Shown one piece after another: positions 1 to 5,234 of a DNA stretch of 8,018 nt. Source of the stretch: Flavobacteriales bacterium (lineage in GTDB: Bacteria; Bacteroidota; Bacteroidia; Flavobacteriales; Crocinitomicaceae); NCBI GenBank assembly GCA_947375085.1, contig CANCEQ010000139.1, positions 1-8,018 of the forward strand, read 5' to 3'. Each line of letters opens with the position of its first letter. Position 1 is the first letter of the stretch. Both the position numbers and the translations under genes were made by a program. The notes under the pieces were generated by a model. The model ran no database searches. It was given only the letters and a program-made list of their open reading frames with translations, and had not been told where the DNA came from.

Positions 1-770
1 AATGAAGAATCAATTAATTTTTCATCATCCGCATCAATAACTTTATTGTTTTTATCAGAAATTAAAATCAATGCTTCAGGTTCTTCCGCTTTCAACTTTT
101 CAAAAGCATCTTTACGAATTCCTTGAGTTACTTCAGACCAATTTGCAAAGTTGTACCAAACACCAATAACATTACCAGCATCATTTTTAATTGGAGCAGC
201 AAACCCCATTCCATACCCTTTTGAACCGTAGATTTTAGCCACATTATCGTCACGCATGAAATCTGAATACCAAGCACCTCCTTCTGGACCTACTGATGAA
301 GTACAAGCTTTAAACCAATCTGCAGATGCAAAGTTGCTGTATCTCAAAAATGAAGTAGGAATTTCTTTTCCAGCTTTATCTAAACTATTTGTCATTACAA
401 CTTTTCCATTTAGATCTACTACCATCATTAAGTCATACAAAACATAATAGGCAGTCATTGTGTTTATGAAATTCTGAGCTTCTCCTTTATTTACCAACGA
501 CTCGCCAGTAGCTGACTTAGAAACTAAACCAACAGCTAATCGATTGTAAGCAAAAGCCTGAACATCTCCAAAACGCTCGTAAAAGTTACGGTCAATTTTA
601 TCTAAAATTGCATCCGAAGTTCTTTCAGCAATAGCTGATTTTGGATTGTTATATCCTTCAACAACTTTAACCCCTGAAAAGTAGGTCAAGACAAGAGCTA
701 AAATTAACGGTGTTGACAATAAGACAAAAGTCATCTTTTGCTTAATTGTCATGTTCTTTATTTTATTCAT
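1..770 (-). CDS. Membrane sensor with periplasmic Cache-type domain, probably a methyl-accepting chemotaxis protein; 3' part missing
   Basis: The frame is open from an ATG at 770-768 to the left window edge, giving 256 residues with no stop, so the C-terminal part lies outside. The start MNKIKNMTIKQKMTFVLL has a short basic n-region and then one membrane segment (about residues 13-36). What follows is a long extracytoplasmic region. Around residues 150-215 it has the look of a PDC/Cache sensor: ADWFKAC, then GGAWYSDFM, then GFAAPIKNDAGNVIGVWYNF, a typical Cache strand-turn-strand. The aromatic and Asp residues resemble ligand-pocket positions, but I do not see the full amino-acid-binding (dCache_1AA) motif. 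The output domain is not visible. A chemoreceptor is favoured because another one lies 1.7 kb upstream on the same strand; a histidine kinase or diguanylate cyclase remains possible. A second Met at residue 7 could also start it. The gene follows the porin in the same direction after a hairpin and probably has its own promoter. Confidence 0.75.
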   Translation of the reverse strand, partial: MNKIKNMTIKQKMTFVLLSTPLILALVLTYFSGVKVVEGYNNPKSAIAERTSDAILDKIDRNFYERFGDVQAFAYNRLAVGLVSKSATGESLVNKGEAQNFINTMTAYYVLYDLMMVVDLNGKVVMTNSLDKAGKEIPTSFLRYSNFASADWFKACTSSVGPEGGAWYSDFMRDDNVAKIYGSKGYGMGFAAPIKNDAGNVIGVWYNFANWSEVTQGIRKDAFEKLKAEEPEALILISDKNNKVIDADDEKLIDSS

Positions 771-886
771 AAGTAGAAAATTTAATTGTGAAATGTCTAA
801 AAAATCTAGAAGTAAAGTAATAAATTTTAAAATATAGTAAATATTAAAACACTTAATTTAATTGCAATAATATATACTCTGTCAAA

Positions 887-894
887 CAAATATA
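887..894 (-). promoter_or_regulatory. Candidate -7 box (TATATTTG) for the Cache sensor gene
   Basis: Read on the minus strand, the bases are TATATTTG, an exact match to the Bacteroidota -7 consensus TAnnTTTG. It lies about 116 bp upstream of the sensor ATG. I see no TTG at the usual 17-23 bp upstream distance, so the -33 part is weak or absent. The box shares bases with the foot of the hairpin at 891-921. Confidence 0.45.
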
Positions 895-921
895 ACAACC
901 TTTTCAAAAAAGGTTGTTATA
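891..921 (-). terminator. Hairpin terminator after the porin gene
   Basis: Two perfect 14-base arms (891-904 and 908-921, TATAACAACCTTTT on the plus strand) flank a 3-base loop. It begins 21 bases past the porin stop. On the minus strand the 3' arm is followed by TTTGTTTG, T-rich but not a clean T-run. It is read as the transcription end of the porin, separating it from the Cache sensor. Confidence 0.7.
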
Positions 922-942
922 TAATAAAAATTGTATGAATAA

Positions 943-2163
943 TTAAAATTTGTAAACCAATGCTAAACCAACTGTAATTTGAGAAGATTTAGTATAATTT
1001 CCATTTGCATCCATAAACTGTTGAATATTACCTGCATCAGCTCCTGTATAATCGAATTTTTTATAGTTATCAAAACGAATTTCGGGCTTAATTAATAAAT
1101 GCTCGTCATCTACTTTAATAACACCAGTTAATGTTCCACTTACTACATCAGTTTTACCAATATATTGAACACCTTGTGTATTATCTAAAAAATCTACACG
1201 TGCTCCTAAATTGAATTTTTTAGTAAATGCATAGTTCAAATAAAGTGCAGCACCTCCCCAATTTCTTTTATCTCTAACATTTAATAAAGTATCGTCAAAT
1301 CCAACTTGCCCTATTACTGCATTTACGCCTAAATTAAATTTATCTGTTAATTGAAATGTTCCAACAAAATCTAACATTTGTTTGAAACCATGAGTAGCAT
1401 CTTTTTTATTAAAATGTAGTTCACTATTTTCATCTCCTCCAATGTAGTTAAAATACAATTTAGTATTATCATTTGGAGATAAAGCCAATTGAGAAATGAT
1501 TGATTTATATCTATTATTATCGTATAGATTATCCCAATTATTCACAATACCACCCATTAAAGTAACTTTATCTGTAAATGCATAAGCCGCTTTCACACCA
1601 ATATGATAGAAAGGACCATTATTAAATAAATTATTCAATGAATAATGAAAATTCAATGGTGCATCAATTACTTCATAACCAATATGAGTACCAAATTGAC
1701 CAGCAGTAAACGTTAATTTACTCGTCGCTTTCCAATTGAAATAAGCTTGTTTAATTGCTAAAGCAGTTGTAGTTTTACTATCAGAACCTGGAGTAGAAGA
1801 TGTCAAAGGCCCTAAAACGTTTCCATAATTTCCTAAATCTGCGTGTGGACCAAATGTTAAATCAACAACTGCTTCAGTAGTTTTATGTACATACGATATT
1901 TTTGTTTGAACTAAACCTAATTGTAATTGACCTGCTTTTTGATCAAAAGCTCTTTCAAATCCAGATGCTCCTAAATTACTTCCATTTTGAGGATTATTCA
2001 AATTATGAAAATAATTTACATCTAAATATCCATTAAAAGTAAAAGCACCTTTGTACTCTTTTGTTGAGTCTGATGATGGAATTGTTTGTTTTTCAGCTTC
2101 CGCCGTTTGAGCAAATGTTAATCCCGCAAACAAAGTTGCACCTAAAAGTAATTTTTTTTTCAT
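943..2163 (-). CDS. Outer-membrane beta-barrel porin (OprO/OprP-like, BBP2-type)
   Basis: This 406-residue protein begins with a classic signal peptide: MKKK, a hydrophobic stretch LLLGATLFAGLTFA, and a likely cut before Q19. From about residue 38 on (FTFNGYLDVNYF) it is built of alternating polar and hydrophobic strands separated by Asn/Asp/Gly-rich turns, and it ends in LALVYKF. A C-terminal Phe strand is the usual insertion signal of outer-membrane barrels. The features AIKQAYFNWKA, FTAGQFGTHIGYEVIDAP, YSLNNLFNNGPFYHIGVKAAY and GGIVNNWDN fit the BBP2 (OmpL-like, putative beta-barrel porin-2) and OprO/OprP porin families. Its role would be diffusion of small solutes across the outer membrane; the substrate cannot be read from the sequence. 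It lies between two sensor genes on the same strand, with a strong hairpin on each side, so it is probably transcribed alone. Family assignment is fairly sure and substrate unknown. Confidence 0.85.
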   Translation of the reverse strand: MKKKLLLGATLFAGLTFAQTAEAEKQTIPSSDSTKEYKGAFTFNGYLDVNYFHNLNNPQNGSNLGASGFERAFDQKAGQLQLGLVQTKISYVHKTTEAVVDLTFGPHADLGNYGNVLGPLTSSTPGSDSKTTTALAIKQAYFNWKATSKLTFTAGQFGTHIGYEVIDAPLNFHYSLNNLFNNGPFYHIGVKAAYAFTDKVTLMGGIVNNWDNLYDNNRYKSIISQLALSPNDNTKLYFNYIGGDENSELHFNKKDATHGFKQMLDFVGTFQLTDKFNLGVNAVIGQVGFDDTLLNVRDKRNWGGAALYLNYAFTKKFNLGARVDFLDNTQGVQYIGKTDVVSGTLTGVIKVDDEHLLIKPEIRFDNYKKFDYTGADAGNIQQFMDANGNYTKSSQITVGLALVYKF

Positions 2164-2194
2164 ATTATCTATCCGTCTGAATTTTAAACTAAAA

Positions 2195-2202
2195 CAAGTA
2201 TA
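2195..2202 (-). promoter_or_regulatory. Candidate -7 box (TATACTTG) for the porin
   Basis: On the minus strand the bases are TATACTTG, seven of eight matching TAnnTTTG. It lies about 31 bp upstream of the porin ATG, a normal leader length. No good TTG is seen 17-23 bp further upstream; the closest is TTC about 20 bp away. It is the best candidate in the intergenic region but not strong. Confidence 0.35.
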
Positions 2203-2364
2203 ATAATTTTATATCAATACTGAATTGATTTATAAAAATAATATAAAGATTTTTGCTTTTTGTGGAAAAAAATAAAAAAAACACCTGTAAAAGTTAAACA
2301 ATATGTTAAAATTATTATAAACCTATAAATTACAATCATTTAGAATTAAAAAATCACAAACAAT

Positions 2365-2406
2365 CAATTAAGGATAAACAATTAAGGATAAACAATTAAG
2401 GATAAA
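2365..2406. repeat. Three perfect tandem copies of a 14-bp unit
   Basis: The unit CAATTAAGGATAAA occurs at 2365-2378, 2379-2392 and 2393-2406 with no mismatch. The GGATAAA of the third copy is also the first seven bases of the left arm of the 44-bp palindrome at 2400-2443. The array has therefore grown from the foot of the palindrome. It lies downstream of the chemoreceptor and far upstream of the porin start. Confidence 0.9.
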
Positions 2407-2443
2407 CATAGAATCGGAATTAATTCCGATTCTATGTTTATCC
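2400..2443 (-). terminator. 44-bp perfect palindrome, probable terminator of the chemoreceptor gene
   Basis: Positions 2400-2421 and 2422-2443 are exact reverse complements, so RNA from either strand can fold into a stem of about 20 bp with a TTAA loop. It begins 37 bases past the chemoreceptor stop, where a terminator is expected. On the minus strand no T-run follows; instead come TTAATTG and the TTTATCC repeats. Termination may therefore be imperfect, or the hairpin may serve as an mRNA 3'-end stabiliser. The fold is certain and the function is inferred. Confidence 0.65.
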
Positions 2444-2479
2444 GTCCGCCCCTAATATCAAAAAATAAATCCTATTTCA

Positions 2480-4789
2480 TTAAAACGACATATAATCATC
2501 ATCTAAATTATCAGCGTCAAGATTTATTTTAAAACCAGCATCTCTTTTTAGATTAGTTTCTGTTTTCACAGTCGATTTCGGTATTGTTTTAAATGATTTA
2601 GTTTCTGTTTTTTTCTCTGTAGTATGCGAACCTTCTATTTTAAAAAACGATACCGCTTCTTGCAATTCTTCTGCTTGAGCGTTTAATTCTTGAGCACCTG
2701 CAGCCATTTGTTCAGCTGTTGCTGCATTATCTTGAACAACATTGTTCAAATTTTGAATCGCATTGTTAATCTGCTCTGCTCCAGAACTTTGCTCTATACT
2801 TGATGCTGTAATTTCTTGAACTAAATCGGATGTAGATTGAATATTAGGAACTACATCACTTAACATTTGACCTGATTTTTGTGCGATATATACACTTTTA
2901 GCAGATACCTCGTCAATTTCTGTCGCTGCTGCCTGACTTCTTTCAGCTAACTTTCTTACCTCTGCTGCAACCACCGCAAACCCTCTACCATGCTCACCTG
3001 CTCTTGCTGCTTCAACAGCAGCGTTCAACGCTAATAAATTCGTTTGTCTCGAAATCTCACCAATAATTGTGATTTTATTTGCAATCACTTTCATCGAGTT
3101 TTCAGTTTCTAAAACAGAATCTTTGCTTTCTAAAATATCAACTGCTGCTTTTGTAGAAATTTTTTCTGTTTGTCTCGAATTACTTGTGTTTTGCTGAATA
3201 TTGGCTGTCATCTCTTCCATTGAAGATGAAATTTCTTCAACAGAACTTGCTTGATTGGTTGCTCCTTCAGATAATTGCTGGGCTGAATGAGAAATTTCTT
3301 GACTTGCAGAAGATATTTTATTGGCGTTATTCACTACTTTTTCAATCAAATCTTCCAAAATGTCAATTGTCTTATTCAACGCTTCACCCATCACTTTCAA
3401 TTCACCTTTCGAATCAATTGAATAACGTTGCGTTAAATCTCCTTCAGCTAAAGCATTTATTACCCTTCTTACCTCTTCTGAAGATTTTACATTTTCAATT
3501 TCATGATCTTTTTGAGCTAACAATACATCTATTGTTTTATTCAGTGAAGCTCCCATCAATTTTAAATCTTCAGCTGAATCAATTGAATATTTTTGAGAAT
3601 AATCTCCTGCTGTAATTGCATTCAACACCCTAGTCACTTCATTCGATGCTTTCTTCGTTTCTTTAGCTGCATTTGTCGTTAAAGTGATATCTGTCGCAAT
3701 TTTCACCACTTTCTCAATACGCCCCATATCATCTTTAATTGGGGAATAAACAGATTGTAACCACTTAAACTCTCCTGTTTTTGAGACAAACTTATAATTA
3801 CCTTGTAATGAAGCCCCTTTCTCTAAATCTTCCCAGTTTTTAATATAATCAATTGTATTTGCAACTGATTGTTCTACAAAAATTCTATGGTGTCTACCAA
3901 TAATTTCTTGCAATGAGTAGCCCATTAATTTTAAGAAAATATCGTTAGCTGCTAGAATAATTCCTTTTGTGTCAAATTCGATGTATGCGTATGATGCATC
4001 TAATGCATTTACAATTCCGATTGCAGCTTGTTTTTCGTACGTTTCTTTTGTTACATCAAAACGAATTCCTAGGTATTTTTCAGGTTTCCCATTTTCACCT
4101 AAAACAGGCATAAAAGCACCCTCGATATAATAAGGCGTTCCGTCTTTTCTTTTATTTTTTACAAATGCTCTAAAAATATCTCCTTTACCTATAGTAGCCC
4201 ACATTGCTTTAAAAGCTTCTTTCGGCATGTCTGGGTGACGAACAATATTATGATTAGCTCCAATTAATTCTTCTCTATTGTATTGGGCAACTTCACAGAA
4301 TCTATCATTTACAGAGGTGATATATCCTTTTAAATCTGTTTCAGAAACCAAACACATTGAATCAATTAACTTCACTCTTACATCATTTTCACGTTTACAA
4401 GCTTCATAACTTTTAGTGACTTGATTAAGCTCGTCCTGAGTCTTATTTAACTCCTCTTCAAAAACGTTCTTTTGATTATCTAATATTTCAGCAAATTTTA
4501 TAATCAAACCTCCTATTTCATCATTAGAACTACTACTGATTTTTGTATTTTTATTTTTTACAAAATAATCCAAAGCCGAATTAGATTCTTGAATTCTTCT
4601 AGAAAAAGAATTTAAACCAATAATTGAAAAAACCAATCCTAATACAAGTACCCCAATTGCAACAGCTAAAAAAACCTGCTGATAATCAACAAAAAACAAA
4701 CTTAAAACCAAAATTAACAGTAGTGAAATTGGAACGATAAGTAAAGAAAAAATGAATAGTTGTTTAAGAGTTGTTTTTTTAGATTCCAT
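2480..4789 (-). CDS. Methyl-accepting chemotaxis protein with two PAS domains, an Aer-like first PAS, and tandem HAMP-like repeats
   Basis: This 769-residue inner-membrane receptor should relay a signal to the CheA/CheW kinase complex. Two membrane segments (about 11-33 and 38-58) have almost no periplasmic loop between them. A HAMP-like segment (about 62-105, with NDEIGGL) follows. PAS 1 (about 143-248) carries RHPDMP at 184-189 and VKNKRKDG at 210-217, like the FAD-binding PAS of Aer. PAS 2 (about 262-370) has [13 protein letters not shown] and a [10 protein letters not shown] strand. Two HAMP-like repeats lie at 381-423 and 436-478 (26 of 43 identical). The signalling hairpin (about 480-715) has the conserved tip [19 protein letters not shown] at 581-599, followed by [19 protein letters not shown] flexible tail of about 50 residues ends in DYMSF, which fits the x-aromatic-x-x-aromatic CheR-docking pentapeptide. 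Sensing is thus likely cytoplasmic (redox, oxygen or energy state). MCP identity is certain; the flavin cofactor is inferred. Confidence 0.95.
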   Translation of the reverse strand: MESKKTTLKQLFIFSLLIVPISLLLILVLSLFFVDYQQVFLAVAIGVLVLGLVFSIIGLNSFSRRIQESNSALDYFVKNKNTKISSSSNDEIGGLIIKFAEILDNQKNVFEEELNKTQDELNQVTKSYEACKRENDVRVKLIDSMCLVSETDLKGYITSVNDRFCEVAQYNREELIGANHNIVRHPDMPKEAFKAMWATIGKGDIFRAFVKNKRKDGTPYYIEGAFMPVLGENGKPEKYLGIRFDVTKETYEKQAAIGIVNALDASYAYIEFDTKGIILAANDIFLKLMGYSLQEIIGRHHRIFVEQSVANTIDYIKNWEDLEKGASLQGNYKFVSKTGEFKWLQSVYSPIKDDMGRIEKVVKIATDITLTTNAAKETKKASNEVTRVLNAITAGDYSQKYSIDSAEDLKLMGASLNKTIDVLLAQKDHEIENVKSSEEVRRVINALAEGDLTQRYSIDSKGELKVMGEALNKTIDILEDLIEKVVNNANKISSASQEISHSAQQLSEGATNQASSVEEISSSMEEMTANIQQNTSNSRQTEKISTKAAVDILESKDSVLETENSMKVIANKITIIGEISRQTNLLALNAAVEAARAGEHGRGFAVVAAEVRKLAERSQAAATEIDEVSAKSVYIAQKSGQMLSDVVPNIQSTSDLVQEITASSIEQSSGAEQINNAIQNLNNVVQDNAATAEQMAAGAQELNAQAEELQEAVSFFKIEGSHTTEKKTETKSFKTIPKSTVKTETNLKRDAGFKINLDADNLDDDYMSF

Positions 4790-4813
4790 TCGTAAAAAGT
4801 TTAATTAATGTTT

Positions 4814-4821
4814 CAAATATA
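4814..4821 (-). promoter_or_regulatory. -7 box (TATATTTG) of the chemoreceptor gene
   Basis: On the minus strand the bases read TATATTTG, an exact match to the Bacteroidota TAnnTTTG element. It sits 24 bp upstream of the chemoreceptor ATG, giving a short leader. At a spacing of 18 bp upstream there is GTTA, a weak form of the -33 TTG; a clean TTTTG lies 27 bp upstream, further than usual. Confidence 0.6.
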
Positions 4822-4987
4822 TATTTAAATAATTTTCCTTAACATGACCAAAATCAGTATATATAAAGAGTTTTATTCTAAATTAAAAAAATCTAAAATT
4901 AGAACTTTATAAAACGGAATATGTGAAAATGTAGTTTTAGGCTAAAAATAAAAAAAATACGATGAATTACACTTATAAAACGATATA

Positions 4988-5007
4988 TAAACATTTTTAA
5001 ATGTTTA
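4988..5007. promoter_or_regulatory. 20-bp dyad, possible operator of the receptor operon
   Basis: TAAACATTT (4988-4996) and AAATGTTTA (4999-5007) are perfect 9-base inverted repeats around a TT. The dyad ends 5 bp before the candidate -7 box and so covers the spacer and the expected -33 region. That is where a dimeric regulator would block or assist polymerase. The symmetry is visible in the sequence; regulator binding is inferred. Confidence 0.35.
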
Positions 5008-5012
5008 ATTGT

Positions 5013-5020
5013 TATTTTTG
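5013..5020 (+). promoter_or_regulatory. Candidate -7 box (TATTTTTG) of the TonB receptor operon
   Basis: TATTTTTG matches TAnnTTTG exactly and is the only such match I found on the plus strand between 4840 and 5234. It would give a leader of about 200 nt before the receptor ATG. No TTG lies 17-23 bp upstream; the 20-bp dyad occupies that place. Confidence 0.4.
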
Positions 5021-5077
5021 AGTTTGAAATTATATTTTCTTTCATAAAGTATAATTTTAACAGAGTGTTGATTTCAT

Positions 5078-5226
5078 CTTTTCAGGGCTTATTAATTGCT
5101 TTTTTATTCATAAGACTTAACTCTTTGTTACTAGATTAATCCTTTCTGGACTATTTAGTAATTTAGAGTTTGCCAAAGGACTTCGGTCTTATGGTATTAT
5201 ACAAAACCCTTTCAGGGTGTTAATTT
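5078..5226. repeat. Structured leader block bounded by a TTTCAGGG repeat, with three hairpins
   Basis: The 8-mer TTTCAGGG occurs at 5080-5087 and 5210-5217, exactly 130 bp apart, and both copies run on into a TTAAT(T) sequence. The block can form three stem-loops. The first is 5128-5136 with 5153-5161 (one G-U pair), with an inner TCC/GGA pairing. The second is 5177-5181 with 5186-5190, closed by a C(UUCG)G tetraloop. The third is ACCCT/AGGGT at 5206-5218 with a TTC loop, ending 16 bases before the receptor ATG. This could be a small intergenic repeat element, a regulatory leader, or both. I match it to no riboswitch class. Confidence 0.4.
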
Positions 5227-5234
5227 AATTTAGT

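Larger units (their letters stand above)
2164..2479. other. 316-bp intergenic region between chemoreceptor and porin
   Basis: This gap holds no convincing gene. Its left two thirds is very AT-rich leader DNA of the porin. Its right third holds the three 14-bp repeats and the 44-bp palindrome listed separately. The 8-mer TATCCGTC occurs at 2170-2177, just upstream of the porin start, and again at 2439-2446, at the edge of the palindrome. Confidence 0.7.
4790..5234. other. 445-bp divergent intergenic region
   Basis: The region separates the minus-strand chemoreceptor from the plus-strand receptor operon and contains no convincing gene. It holds the chemoreceptor -7 box (4814-4821), an AT-rich spacer, a 20-bp dyad (4988-5007), a possible -7 box for the operon (5013-5020) and a structured leader (5078-5226), each listed separately. 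Confidence 0.8.

Noticed and set aside
256..447. A 63-residue plus-strand open frame
   Set aside because: It lies wholly antisense to the Cache sensor gene, has no signal, domain or promoter, and its composition is what the reverse of a coding strand gives.
2170..2446. TATCCGTC shared by the porin leader and the palindrome edge
   Set aside because: Only 8 bases, with different surroundings; too short to call a repeat element or a regulator site.
3184..3615. A 143-residue plus-strand open frame rich in Leu, Asn and Phe
   Set aside because: It is antisense to the HAMP and signalling region of the chemoreceptor, whose frame is certain. Its Leu/Phe-rich repeats mirror the heptads of the real gene.
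4907..4982. The 10-mer TTATAAAACG at 4907-4916 and 4973-4982
   Set aside because: Two exact copies 66 bp apart could be a binding site pair, but in DNA this AT-rich the match is close to chance and neither lies at a fixed distance from a promoter.
5206..5226. The ACCCT/AGGGT hairpin as a transcription terminator or attenuator
   Set aside because: The stem is only 5 bp and is followed by TGTTAATTTAATTT, not a T-run. There is no gene just upstream on the plus strand and no leader peptide with a codon run.
5061..5234. A known riboswitch (c-di-GMP, preQ1, cobalamin, TPP) in the receptor leader
   Set aside because: I could not find the conserved core sequences of any of these classes; the hairpins alone do not identify one.
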